A DNA stretch of 64,000 nt, taken from the NCBI GenBank assembly GCA_902542235.1, contig CACBTT010000003.1, positions 1-64,000 of the forward strand. The letters are read 5' to 3'. Both the position numbers and the translations under genes were made by a program. The DNA comes from an uncultured Pelagibacteraceae bacterium (GTDB lineage: Bacteria; Pseudomonadota; Alphaproteobacteria; Pelagibacterales; Pelagibacteraceae). The notes under the pieces are model-generated. The model saw only the letters and a program-made list of their open reading frames with translations. It had not been told where the DNA came from and did no database searches. Within the stretch, counting starts at the first letter, position 1, and every line of letters starts with the position of its first letter. This document shows positions 1 to 8,480 of the stretch, piece by piece.

Positions 1-468
1 TTTAATAAATACTTAAATATAAAAAACTTTATATGGCTTAAAAAAGGAATTGCAGGCGATGATACACATGGACATGTTGATGACATAACAAGATTTGTTT
101 CAAGAAATACGATTATGACTGCGGTTGAAAATAATAAAAAAGATATAAATTATAAAAACCTAAATAAGAATTTAAATATATTGAAAGAAAGTAAATGTGA
201 GAAAGGAAAGAATTTCAAAATTATAAAAGTTCCTATGCCTTCACCAATTTATATTGAGAATATAAGAGTTCCTGCAAGTTATATGAATTTTTATATTTGT
301 AATAAAAAAATAATTCTTCCAATATTCAGAGTAAAAGAAGACAATATTGCAATTAAAATTTTCAAAAATTACTTTAGAAATAGAAAAATCGAAACAGTTG
401 ACTGTAGCAAATTGATATGGGGATTTGGTGCAATACATTGCATGACCCAACAAGAACCTAAAATTTAG
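1..468 (+). CDS. aguA: Agmatine deiminase, C-terminal part (5' end outside window)
   Basis: The frame is open from base 1 to the stop at 466-468, so the gene begins before the window; the first ATG at 115 is internal. The fragment has 155 residues. It carries the two C-terminal signatures of the agmatine deiminase / peptidyl-arginine deiminase-like family: THGHVDD at fragment residues 22-28, with the catalytic His, and GAIHCMTQQEP close to the end, with the nucleophilic Cys at about fragment residue 147. The family converts agmatine to N-carbamoylputrescine and ammonia in putrescine synthesis. Its usual partner, N-carbamoylputrescine amidase, would have to lie to the left. The stop codon abuts the stop of the convergent yhhQ with no spacer. 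Confidence 0.88.
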   Translation, partial: FNKYLNIKNFIWLKKGIAGDDTHGHVDDITRFVSRNTIMTAVENNKKDINYKNLNKNLNILKESKCEKGKNFKIIKVPMPSPIYIENIRVPASYMNFYICNKKIILPIFRVKEDNIAIKIFKNYFRNRKIETVDCSKLIWGFGAIHCMTQQEPKI

Positions 469-1017
469 TTACGCTGCTTTTAGTGTGCCGAGCAATAATC
501 TAAAAGGTATCAACATTACAAGAGCAACAAATATTTTTACCGCAAGATCTCCTAAGGATAAAGTTACCCAAGGAATTCCCGTTCCATAGAATGATATTGA
601 GAAAAATAAAAAAGTATCAACTGTTGAACCTATCAAAGAAGATGTTAAAGGTGCTATAAACCACTTTTTTTGTCTTAATTGATCAAATATCTGAACATCT
701 AAAAGTTGAGCAATTATAAAAGCTGTTCCTGAACCAATTGCTATTCTTATAGAAATAAGATCAGTAAAATTAGTTGAAAATATTAAAGTAAACAAAATTC
801 CAATTGTGAAGCCTATATAGACAATTTTTCTTGCTACTAATTTTCCAAAGGATCTGTTGGCTAAATCTGTAATTAAAAATGCAATTGGATAACTAAAAGC
901 ACCGTAAGTTAAAATTTCCTCTAAACCGTAATATTTTATAGGAAATTGAACTAAATAATTAGATGCTAGCACAACCAATCCCATTAAAAATGAGAGAGTG
1001 AGAAAAACTTTACTCAT
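469..1017 (-). CDS. yhhQ: Queuosine precursor transporter, YhhQ/VUT family
   Basis: A 182-residue integral membrane protein with about six hydrophobic segments. The family pattern is clear: a SYPIAFLITDLANRSFGK segment near residues 42-59, SIRIAIGSGTAFIIAQLLDVQIFDQ in the middle, and a TSSLIGSTVDTFLFF stretch in the C-terminal half. YhhQ proteins import queuosine precursors such as preQ0 or preQ1 across the inner membrane for tRNA modification. The start overlaps the rpmB stop by one base (TAATG), so translation is probably coupled to rpmB. The exact substrate cannot be read from sequence; the older family name is DUF165. Confidence 0.85.
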   Translation of the reverse strand: MSKVFLTLSFLMGLVVLASNYLVQFPIKYYGLEEILTYGAFSYPIAFLITDLANRSFGKLVARKIVYIGFTIGILFTLIFSTNFTDLISIRIAIGSGTAFIIAQLLDVQIFDQLRQKKWFIAPLTSSLIGSTVDTFLFFSISFYGTGIPWVTLSLGDLAVKIFVALVMLIPFRLLLGTLKAA

Positions 1018-1298
1018 TATGCTGTTTTTGCGATTATTGTTTTTTTAAGCTTTTTTAATCTTAACGATAAATCTCTTGATTTTGCAGATTTTAAGAAATT
1101 ATCAAAGCTACCTTTTTTATCTACAGATCTAACACCTGCATTTGAAACTGTTAATCTCAGAGATTTCTTTAAAAGTTCACTTTTAAATTTTACTTTCTTT
1201 AAATTTGGAAGAAATCTTCTCTTAGTTTTATTGTTAGCGTGACTAACATTATGGCCTTTTAGAGGGATTTTACCAGTAAGTTCACATTTTTTAGACAT
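1017..1298 (-). CDS. rpmB: 50S ribosomal protein L28
   Basis: A 93-residue basic protein with the L28 pattern: SKKCELTGK at the N-terminus, [17 protein letters not shown] at about residues 17-33, and a [12 protein letters not shown] motif near 50-61. L28 is a component of the large ribosomal subunit. A TTGACT / TATACA promoter candidate lies just upstream and would leave only a few bases of 5' leader. yhhQ follows with a one-base overlap. The C-terminus is somewhat longer and more lysine-rich than in many bacterial L28 proteins. Confidence 0.95.
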   Translation of the reverse strand: MSKKCELTGKIPLKGHNVSHANNKTKRRFLPNLKKVKFKSELLKKSLRLTVSNAGVRSVDKKGSFDNFLKSAKSRDLSLRLKKLKKTIIAKTA

Positions 1299-1310
1299 AA
1301 ATTTTCAAGA

Positions 1311-1339
1311 TGTATATGGTCTTAAAGAATACCAGTCAA
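1311..1339 (-). promoter_or_regulatory. Candidate sigma-70 promoter of rpmB
   Basis: On the minus strand, TTGACT (1334-1339) is separated by 17 bases from TATACA (1311-1316), 12 bases before the rpmB ATG. The spacing is ideal and five of six -35 positions match the consensus. If used, the transcript would start about 5-6 bases before the ATG, nearly leaderless. This is a consensus match only. Confidence 0.5.
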
Positions 1340-1341
1340 GA

Positions 1342-2382
1342 TTAATTTTTTGTTCCAATAGCTTCAGAAATATTTTTAAAACCTTCTCTTTTTACAATTT
1401 CGTCGAGATCTTTATTAATCTTTGAAGCAATAGTTGGCCCTTTATAAACCATGCCTGTGTACAATTGCACAAGAGTTGCACCACTTACAATTTTATTAAA
1501 AACGCCTTCGGCAGAGTCAACGCCTCCAACTCCAATTATTAAGATTTTTTTTCCAACTAATTTAAAAAATTTATTAATTAATTCATTAGAGATATTTTCA
1601 AGTGGTTTTCCAGACAAACCACCTTTCTCTAATTTATTTATATTAGATATATTTTCTCTATTTTTATCTGTCGTATTTGAAACTATAACTATATGAACAT
1701 TATATTTTAAAAAAAGCTCTGAGATTTCATCAATACTTTTTTCATCAATATCAGGAGATACTTTGACTGCTATTGGTACATTTGAATATAAATTTTTCTT
1801 TTCTTCATTTATGCATTTTAAAAGATTATCTAACTCTTGATTTTTGTGAAAGTTTCTTAAATTTTCTGTGTTAGGAGAAGAGATATTAATTGTAATATAG
1901 TCTGCTAAATTATGAAATTTTCTGAAACAAATTAAATAATCTTCAACTCTGTTTTCTGTATCTTTATTAGGTCCTATATTAATACCAAGTAATCCATTAG
2001 GTGAATTATTTTTAATATTTTTTTTACTTTCTTCTGATCCAATATTGTTAAATCCAAGTCTATTAATTAAAGCCTCATCTTCTTCCAATCTGAACACTCT
2101 TGGCTTCGGATTTCCTATTTGTGGTTTAGGTGTAATTGTACCTACCTCAACAAAACCAAATCCTAGTTTATATAAGGGATTATAAACTTCTGCATTTTTA
2201 TCAAATCCAGCAGCTACACCTAGAGGAGAATTTAAGGTTTTGTTTAAAAATTTAGTTTGGATAGTAACTCTGGTTGATTTATCTATAGCTGGTATCTGAT
2301 TTAGCTTTAAAGCCTTTATTGCTAGTGAGTGTGCAACCTCAGGGCTAAATTTAAATATAAAAGGTCTTATAAGATTAAACAT
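1342..2382 (-). CDS. pyrD: Dihydroorotate dehydrogenase (quinone), class 2
   Basis: A 346-residue protein that oxidises dihydroorotate to orotate in pyrimidine synthesis and passes electrons to quinone. The FMN-barrel begins with NSPLGVAAGFDKNAEV at about 51-66. SSPNT at 168-172 supplies the serine base that marks class 2 enzymes (class 1 enzymes use cysteine). GGVDSAEGVFNKIVSGATLVQLYTG near 287-311 is the phosphate-binding end of the barrel. An amphipathic N-terminal segment for membrane association is present, as expected for class 2. The start overlaps the lysK stop by 8 bases, suggesting one operon. Confidence 0.95.
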   Translation of the reverse strand: MFNLIRPFIFKFSPEVAHSLAIKALKLNQIPAIDKSTRVTIQTKFLNKTLNSPLGVAAGFDKNAEVYNPLYKLGFGFVEVGTITPKPQIGNPKPRVFRLEEDEALINRLGFNNIGSEESKKNIKNNSPNGLLGINIGPNKDTENRVEDYLICFRKFHNLADYITINISSPNTENLRNFHKNQELDNLLKCINEEKKNLYSNVPIAVKVSPDIDEKSIDEISELFLKYNVHIVIVSNTTDKNRENISNINKLEKGGLSGKPLENISNELINKFFKLVGKKILIIGVGGVDSAEGVFNKIVSGATLVQLYTGMVYKGPTIASKINKDLDEIVKREGFKNISEAIGTKN

Positions 2383-3943
2383 TTTCTACCTTTTTTCTTA
2401 TCAATTCTTTGGTTTCATTTACTCCAAAAAAACTTATGAAGAAGCCCATTCTGGGTCCATTTTCGTCACCAAATACAACCTCATAGATAAGCTTAAACCA
2501 TTCTCTTAAATTTTCTTTATAGCCATTTTCTTTTCCTACGGTAAAAATATTTGTCTGAATATCTTCAGGAGCCATTTTATCATTACAATTATCTAAAGAC
2601 TTAATTAATGCTTTCAGTGCAACTTTCTCTTTTTCATTTGGAGTTTTGTAAATTTTTTTTGTTTTTATAACATCATTGAAATATTTTATTGCATATTCAA
2701 TTAAATTATCAAAAATTGGATGATCATTTTCATTAATTTCTGACTTGTATTTTTTTACAAATTTCCAAAGTAATTGTTTGCTGTCCGCATTACTTGTTTC
2801 AACTAAATTTAAAAGCATTGAAAAAGTCATAATTGTATTTTCCTCTGGCATTGATCCATTATGCACATGCCAAACTGGATTCATTAACTTCTGTAAATCA
2901 TTTTGAGTTTTTCCTTTTTCTATAAAATCTAGATATTCATCAACAGCTTTTGGAACAACTTCTTTGTACAATTTTTTTGCTCTTTTTGGATTTTGATACA
3001 TGTAAAGAGATAGACTTTGAGGAGATGCATAATTCAGCCATTCATCTATAGTTACTCCATTGCCTTTTGATTTAGATATTTTTTCACCTTTTTCGTCCAA
3101 AAAAAGTTCATAAGCAAAACCAGATGGGTTAGATTTACCTAATGTTTTAATAATCTTAGTTGAAAGAATTGCACTCTCAATTAAATCCTTCCCATACATT
3201 TCAAAATCAACATCTAAAGCGTACCATCTCATTGCCCAATCAACTTTCCATTGTAATTTGCAGTTCCCGTCTAAAATACTTTTTTCCAATTTTGATCCAT
3301 TATTGTCAAATATGATTTTAGAAGATTTAGTATCAATTTCTAAAACTGGTATTTCAAGAACTTTTCCAGTTTCTGGGCATATTGGTAAAAAGGGGGAATA
3401 GGTTCTCTGTCTTTCTTTGCCTAAAGTTGGAAGAATTATTTCCATAATTTTTTCATAATTTTCTAGAACTAATTTTAGGGTGTCATTAAAATAACCAGAC
3501 TTGTAGAGTTCTGTAGAACTTTTAAATGAATATTTAAATTTAAAATTATCAAGAAATTGTTTCAACATATTATTATTATGTTCTCCAAAACTACTAAACT
3601 TTTCAAATGGATCAGGGACATCCGTTAAAGGTTTGTGGAGATTATTTTTGAGCTTTTCTTGATTTGGAACATTTTCAGGTACTTTTCTAAGACCATCCAT
3701 ATCATCAGAAAATGTAATAATTTCCTTTGGAATATCTGTTAAATGATCAAGAGCGTTGACTATCATTGTCGTCCTTGCAACTTCTCCAAATGTACCTATA
3801 TGAGGTAGACCACTAGGGCCATAACCAGTTTGTAAAACTATTTTATTTTTTTTTTCTATGTTCGATTTTCTCTCTCTTAATAGCTTTTTAGCCTCAACAA
3901 ATGGCCAGGCGTTTGTTTTGTCAAAATTTGTTTTGTCTATCAC
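2375..3943 (-). CDS. lysK: Lysyl-tRNA synthetase, class I
   Basis: A 522-residue class I LysRS, the archaeal-type enzyme also used by many Alphaproteobacteria in place of the class II enzyme. The HIGH-type motif is PHIG at 47-50, within a TGYGPSGLPHIGTFGE context. The KMSKS-type loop is KISKSKGN at about 287-294. The enzyme charges tRNA-Lys in the cytoplasm. The only start matching the family N-terminus is a GTG at 3941-3943. pyrD overlaps its 3' end by 8 bases. It is divergent from trkH across an 87-base gap in which I see no strong promoter. Confidence 0.94.
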   Translation of the reverse strand: MIDKTNFDKTNAWPFVEAKKLLRERKSNIEKKNKIVLQTGYGPSGLPHIGTFGEVARTTMIVNALDHLTDIPKEIITFSDDMDGLRKVPENVPNQEKLKNNLHKPLTDVPDPFEKFSSFGEHNNNMLKQFLDNFKFKYSFKSSTELYKSGYFNDTLKLVLENYEKIMEIILPTLGKERQRTYSPFLPICPETGKVLEIPVLEIDTKSSKIIFDNNGSKLEKSILDGNCKLQWKVDWAMRWYALDVDFEMYGKDLIESAILSTKIIKTLGKSNPSGFAYELFLDEKGEKISKSKGNGVTIDEWLNYASPQSLSLYMYQNPKRAKKLYKEVVPKAVDEYLDFIEKGKTQNDLQKLMNPVWHVHNGSMPEENTIMTFSMLLNLVETSNADSKQLLWKFVKKYKSEINENDHPIFDNLIEYAIKYFNDVIKTKKIYKTPNEKEKVALKALIKSLDNCNDKMAPEDIQTNIFTVGKENGYKENLREWFKLIYEVVFGDENGPRMGFFISFFGVNETKELIRKKVENV

Positions 3944-4030
3944 AACTACTTAAATATCCTTAATATCAGCCTTTTTTAATAATTCATATAGAGTTGAAAT
4001 TTATTTACCATAAAATAATGTCCATTCAAA

Positions 4031-5479
4031 ATGTCCAATTATAAAACTGTCTTTTTTACATTAGGGGTTTTGCAAATTATTTTAGGTCTTTCAATGATTG
4101 TACCTATTTTGGTTCAATTAATATTTGATCAAATTGATGCAGGATTTATCGGATCAATGATTGTTACTATTGTTTTTGGATTTTTATTTTTCATTTCTAA
4201 TTATGATCACAATAAAAAGATAAGTTTACCTCAAGCTTTTTTGCTCACAGCACTTTCGTGGTTAAGTATTGCTATATTTGGTTCTTTACCTTTAATTTTT
4301 TCTAGTACGGATTTGAGTTTTACAGATGCGTTTTTTGAAAGCATGTCTGGTATTACAACAACAGGATCTACAATTATCACGAATCTAAATGAAACATCTA
4401 AAGCGATATTACTTTGGAGAGGAATGTTACAGTGGTTTGGTGGTATTGGAATTATCGTAATGGCAATCACTTTAATGCCTTTAATGAATATAGGGGGTAT
4501 GCAACTTTTCAATATTTCATCTAATGATACTTCTGAAAAAATTTTCCCTAAAACTAAAGAAGTTTCTTTGAGATTATTGTTTATATATTCCTTATTAACT
4601 TTAACTTGTGCTTTTTTTTATTTTATATTTGGGATGAGTTTTTTTGACAGCATCGTACATGCTATGACAACAATAGCGACTGGAGGTTTTGCAAATTATA
4701 ATGAGTCTATAGGTTATTTTAACAACTCATTAATAGAAATTAATGCAATAATATTTATTATTCTTGGAAGTATACCTTTTATTAGTTACATCAAATACTT
4801 AGCTGGAGATAAAAAAATATTTTTCAAAGACACACAAATAAAAACTTTTATAATTTTGATTATTATTTCAATTCTTTTAATGTTTTTTTATTTATATGTT
4901 ATAAATAAAAGCTTGACTGAGATAAGTTTTTTATCTGTTAGCTTTAATATAATTTCTATTTTAACTGGAACAGGATATGCTACAGAAAATTTTAGTAAGT
5001 GGGGTCAATTTCCATTAGTATATTTCATAATTTTAATGTTTATTGGGGGGTGTGCGGGCTCTACAACTTGTGGAATAAAGATTTTTAGAGTTCAAATTTT
5101 GTATCAATTTATATCAAACCAGCTGAAAAAAATAATTTATCCTCGAGGAATTTTCAAAATTAAATATCAAAATAATAATGTGGATGAAAAATTTATGGAC
5201 TCAATTATTTCTTTTGTATTCCTTTATATATTAATATTTTTTGTTGTGACTGCGCTTTTATCGCTTGATGGATTAAATTTTATTACAGCAATTTCAGCAG
5301 CTGCCACGTCAATTTCAAATGTTGGCCCAGGTTTAGGTGATATTATTGGTCCAAACGGAAGTTTTTCAAGCCTATCTGATTTTTCTAAATGGGTTCTCAG
5401 TGCTGCAATGATACTTGGAAGGTTGGAATTATTTGCAATTCTAGTATTATTTATACCATCTTTTTGGAGAAAATATTGA
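4031..5479 (+). CDS. trkH: Trk-type potassium uptake protein, TrkH family
   Basis: A 482-residue membrane protein with the fourfold pore-loop architecture of TrkH/KtrB. The four filter loops are visible: TTTGST at about 109-114, TIATGGF at about 214-220, GTGYAT near 312-317 and SNVGPGLGD near 428-436. QWFGGIGIIV at about 134-143 is another conserved TrkH segment. It conducts K+ across the inner membrane. The usual NAD-binding gating partner TrkA is not in the window. The stop overlaps the next start (TGATG at 5477-5481), so the downstream permease is probably translationally coupled. Confidence 0.92.
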   Translation: MSNYKTVFFTLGVLQIILGLSMIVPILVQLIFDQIDAGFIGSMIVTIVFGFLFFISNYDHNKKISLPQAFLLTALSWLSIAIFGSLPLIFSSTDLSFTDAFFESMSGITTTGSTIITNLNETSKAILLWRGMLQWFGGIGIIVMAITLMPLMNIGGMQLFNISSNDTSEKIFPKTKEVSLRLLFIYSLLTLTCAFFYFIFGMSFFDSIVHAMTTIATGGFANYNESIGYFNNSLIEINAIIFIILGSIPFISYIKYLAGDKKIFFKDTQIKTFIILIIISILLMFFYLYVINKSLTEISFLSVSFNIISILTGTGYATENFSKWGQFPLVYFIILMFIGGCAGSTTCGIKIFRVQILYQFISNQLKKIIYPRGIFKIKYQNNNVDEKFMDSIISFVFLYILIFFVVTALLSLDGLNFITAISAAATSISNVGPGLGDIIGPNGSFSSLSDFSKWVLSAAMILGRLELFAILVLFIPSFWRKY

Positions 5480-6852
5480 TGTTTGAAAAAAAACAAACCT
5501 GGTCGGAATCTATTTTAGTTTACAAGGACATTCGAATGCTAAGAATATTACTTCTTGGTGCAATTAGTGGATTTCCTTGGGTTTTAATTGCCAGTAGTTT
5601 AAGCCTTTGGCTAAAAGAAGAAGGTTTAAGTAGATCGACTATTGGATGGGCAGGTTTAATATTTGGAGTGTACGCCTTTAATTATTTGTGGGCACCAATA
5701 ATTGATAGAATACAAATTCCATTTTTAACAAAAAGATTAGGGCATCGACGAGGCTGGATTGTCCTTATGCAAATTATAATTTTATTTAGTTTAATTGTTT
5801 GGAGTTTTATTAACCCAACAGAAAATTTGGCGTTACTAATTAGTGTTGGATTAATTATAGCAATTGCATCGGCTACACAAGATATTACAGTTGATGCGTT
5901 GAGAATCGAACAAATTAATGCTGATGAAGGAAAATCTATGGCAGCTGGTGCTGCTATGGCTGTAGTTGGATGGTGGACCGGATATAAGTTAGGTGGCGTT
6001 ATAGCATTGTTTGCAGCCGAATTTTTTCAAAACATTGGAATTGAAGATTACTGGCAAACTACTTTTTTAGTTCTTGGCGGTGTAGTAATCCTGATGAATA
6101 TAGGTTTAATGTTTATACACGAGCCTATAATAACAGATAGGCAAAACAAACAAAAAGAAACAGACGAAATAATACAATCAAAACTTGGATCAAATAATGT
6201 AATAACAAAATTTGTTGCTTATATTACTGGTACAATAGGAGGTCCAATAATTAGTTTCTTCAAAAAAAATGGTTTCTCAATTGCAGTTGGAATCCTTGGC
6301 TTTGTCTTTCTTTTTAAAATTGGAGAAGCCTTTCTTGGAAGAATGTCCATAGTTTTTTATAAAGAGATTGGATTTTCAAAAGGTGAAATAGCGATATACT
6401 CTAAAACTCTTGGCTGGATAACGACAGTTGTATTTACATTATTAGGTGGAATATTTGCTATGAGAGCTGGCACAATAAAAACAATGTTTGTTGCCGGTGG
6501 ATTTATGGCAGCAACAAATTTATTGTTTGCTGCTCTCGCATGGTCAGGAAAATCTGAATGGTTGTTTGCTTTAGCGGTTATCGCTGATGATATATCTGCA
6601 GCATTTGCAACTGTTGCTTTCGTAGCCTTTATCTCTCTTTTAGTGGATAGGACTTATACCGCTACACAGTATGCGCTTCTAGCTTCAATTGGAACTGCAG
6701 GAAGAACAACACTTGCTTCTTCATCGGGTGCTTTAGTTGATTGGCTAAATGGAGACTGGGGAACCTTTTTTATAATTACCACTTTAATGGTTATCCCATC
6801 TTTAATTTGTTTATGGTTTATAAGGAATAAAATTAAAATTGGTGCAAAATAG
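5479..6852 (+). CDS. ampG: AmpG-like muropeptide permease (MFS)
   Basis: A 457-residue MFS permease with about 12 membrane segments. The AmpG pattern is clear at the N-terminus: LLLGAISGFPWVLIASSLSLW, then YLWAPIIDR and LGHRRGWIVLMQ, and later ASATQDITVDALRIE. AmpG proteins import GlcNAc-anhydro-MurNAc peptides for peptidoglycan recycling. I place the start at 5479, which overlaps the trkH stop as TGATG. A longer reading frame from 5389 only translates the trkH 3' end out of frame. The NlpC/P60 gene overlaps its 3' end by 14 bases, which supports a recycling role. Confidence 0.85.
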   Translation: MFEKKQTWSESILVYKDIRMLRILLLGAISGFPWVLIASSLSLWLKEEGLSRSTIGWAGLIFGVYAFNYLWAPIIDRIQIPFLTKRLGHRRGWIVLMQIIILFSLIVWSFINPTENLALLISVGLIIAIASATQDITVDALRIEQINADEGKSMAAGAAMAVVGWWTGYKLGGVIALFAAEFFQNIGIEDYWQTTFLVLGGVVILMNIGLMFIHEPIITDRQNKQKETDEIIQSKLGSNNVITKFVAYITGTIGGPIISFFKKNGFSIAVGILGFVFLFKIGEAFLGRMSIVFYKEIGFSKGEIAIYSKTLGWITTVVFTLLGGIFAMRAGTIKTMFVAGGFMAATNLLFAALAWSGKSEWLFALAVIADDISAAFATVAFVAFISLLVDRTYTATQYALLASIGTAGRTTLASSSGALVDWLNGDWGTFFIITTLMVIPSLICLWFIRNKIKIGAK

Positions 6853-7585
6853 TTTTTTTTTAAAAGAGCCTTTTGTCGATATATTAGAGGAACCAAAGAA
6901 GAACTCTAATATTAGCTCTCAACTTATCTACGGTGAGAGTTTTAAAATAATTAGTAAAAAAAATAATTATTTTAAAATAAAGACTTTATATGACAAATAT
7001 TCAGGCTTTATAAAAAAAATTGATAGCTACAAAAAATTTAATCCAACTCACAAAGTTGGAATTTTAAAAGCTAAAATTTATTTAGGTAATAAAAAAGAGA
7101 AATCAAAAAAGTTTTTACCATTTACGAGCAAGATTCAAATTTTAAAAAAGGATCAAAATTTCATTATGTATAAAAAAGATAAATGGCTAAGATCAAAAGA
7201 TATATTTCCAATCCAAAAAAAAAATTCTGATTTTGTAAAGATATTTAAAAGTTTTCTAAATTGTAAATATAAATGGGGTGGAAAAACATTCGAAGGAATT
7301 GATTGTTCAGCTCTATTACAAATATTTTATAAATTTAATAATAATTTTTTTCCAAGAGATACGATTGATCAAGTCAAATTAAAAAAAGGTATGAGATACA
7401 AAAAAAAATTTAAAAAAGGTGATATTATTTTTTGGAAAGGACATGTTGCTATATGCATCAATACAAATGATCTTATCCATGCTTATGGTCCAAAAAAAAG
7501 AGTGATCATAATGCCTATTAAAAAAACGATAAAACTAATTAAAGAAACCGCGAAATTAGATGTAAAGAAAGTAACGAGGATCTGA
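6839..7585 (+). CDS. NlpC/P60-family peptidase with SH3-like N-terminus, no signal peptide
   Basis: A 248-residue lysine-rich protein. The C-terminal NlpC/P60 (C40) domain has the catalytic Cys in EGIDCSALLQ (C156), the His in KGHVAICI (H202) and a second His in IHAYGPKK (H214). The N-terminal 130 residues look like one or two bacterial SH3 domains (LIYGESFKIISK..., then a second strand-rich block). No signal peptide is visible, so the enzyme is predicted to be cytoplasmic, like YkfC-type gamma-D-glutamyl-diamino-acid peptidases. There is no ATG: the start is TTG at 6839 or GTG at 6842, overlapping ampG. This predicts that it cleaves imported muropeptides. Confidence 0.82.
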   Translation: MVQNSFFLKEPFVDILEEPKKNSNISSQLIYGESFKIISKKNNYFKIKTLYDKYSGFIKKIDSYKKFNPTHKVGILKAKIYLGNKKEKSKKFLPFTSKIQILKKDQNFIMYKKDKWLRSKDIFPIQKKNSDFVKIFKSFLNCKYKWGGKTFEGIDCSALLQIFYKFNNNFFPRDTIDQVKLKKGMRYKKKFKKGDIIFWKGHVAICINTNDLIHAYGPKKRVIIMPIKKTIKLIKETAKLDVKKVTRI

Positions 7586-7586
7586 A

Positions 7587-8480
7587 TTATTCTCGACCGA
7601 AATCAGGTTTAGAAATATCTTGTTTTTGAGAAATTATTTGTTTTCTTACTACTTTCGAATTGATTAATTTTTTTATTATCTTTGAATTTTCTTTCTTGCT
7701 TATATTCTTCTTAAAATCTTTTAAATTTTTCATAAAAAGATTTATTGCTTCAATCATATTAGTTTTATTCTCGAAAAATATATCTCTCCACATTATTTCG
7801 TTGGATGCTGCGATTCTTGAGAAATCTCTCAATCCACCTGCACTAAATTTAATCAAATTTTTATTCTTTTTTTTCTGAAAATCCTGAGCAGTTTTTATTA
7901 AATTGTAAGCAATTAAGTGAGGTAGATGGCTAGTAACTGAAAAAATTTTATCATGATCATCTGGATTCATAATAATTATTTTAGATCCTAAAGATTTCCA
8001 AAATCTCTCTACTTTTTTTTGCTTGGGAACATTTTTATCTTTTATTATTATGCACCATTTATTTTTAAACAAATTAGCATTACCATATTCAGGCCCGCTA
8101 ACTTCGGATCCTGAGATAGGATGACTCATCACCCAATCAAGATTTTTTGATAATTTTTTTTTTTTTAAAGTAATTAGATTTTTTTTTGTTGAACCAACGT
8201 CAATTATAATTGAATTATGATTGAGATTTTTATTTAATGAAGAAAAAAATTTAGGATATTCACTCATAGGAGTACTTAAAATCACAAGATCAATTTGATT
8301 TAAATTTTTATCTAACTTTGTTAAAAATTTAATTTTTTTGTTAAATTTTTTAATAACAGATTTATATTTTTTTGATTTTTCAAATACGAAAAAATTTTCA
8401 GAAATTTTTTTTTGTATTGACGCCTTTAATATTGATGAGCCTATCAATCCACAACCAATAATAAGAATATTATTGAACAT
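7587..8480 (-). CDS. tyrA: Prephenate / arogenate dehydrogenase
   Basis: A 297-residue NAD(P)-dependent enzyme of tyrosine synthesis that oxidatively decarboxylates prephenate or arogenate. The Rossmann motif is ILIIGCGLIGSSIL at residues 4-17. Further family marks are STPMSEYP near 70, DVGSTKKN near 93, SHPISGSEVSGPEYG near 119-133, and SVTSHLPHLIAYNL with the substrate His. The 5' end overlaps hisC by 11 bases, and hisC-tyrA is a recurring alphaproteobacterial pair. The sequence does not decide between prephenate and arogenate as substrate. Only one base separates its stop from the convergent peptidase gene. Confidence 0.9.
   Translation of the reverse strand: MFNNILIIGCGLIGSSILKASIQKKISENFFVFEKSKKYKSVIKKFNKKIKFLTKLDKNLNQIDLVILSTPMSEYPKFFSSLNKNLNHNSIIIDVGSTKKNLITLKKKKLSKNLDWVMSHPISGSEVSGPEYGNANLFKNKWCIIIKDKNVPKQKKVERFWKSLGSKIIIMNPDDHDKIFSVTSHLPHLIAYNLIKTAQDFQKKKNKNLIKFSAGGLRDFSRIAASNEIMWRDIFFENKTNMIEAINLFMKNLKDFKKNISKKENSKIIKKLINSKVVRKQIISQKQDISKPDFGRE

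Noticed and set aside
3944..4030. Strong promoter or riboswitch between lysK and trkH
   Set aside because: TTGAAA at 3994-3999 has no well-placed -10 hexamer, and no stable stem is visible in this AT-rich gap.
5389..5478. N-terminal extension of the AmpG-like permease by 30 residues
   Set aside because: It is an out-of-frame translation of the trkH 3' end. The ATG at 5479, overlapping the trkH stop, gives a normal AmpG N-terminus.
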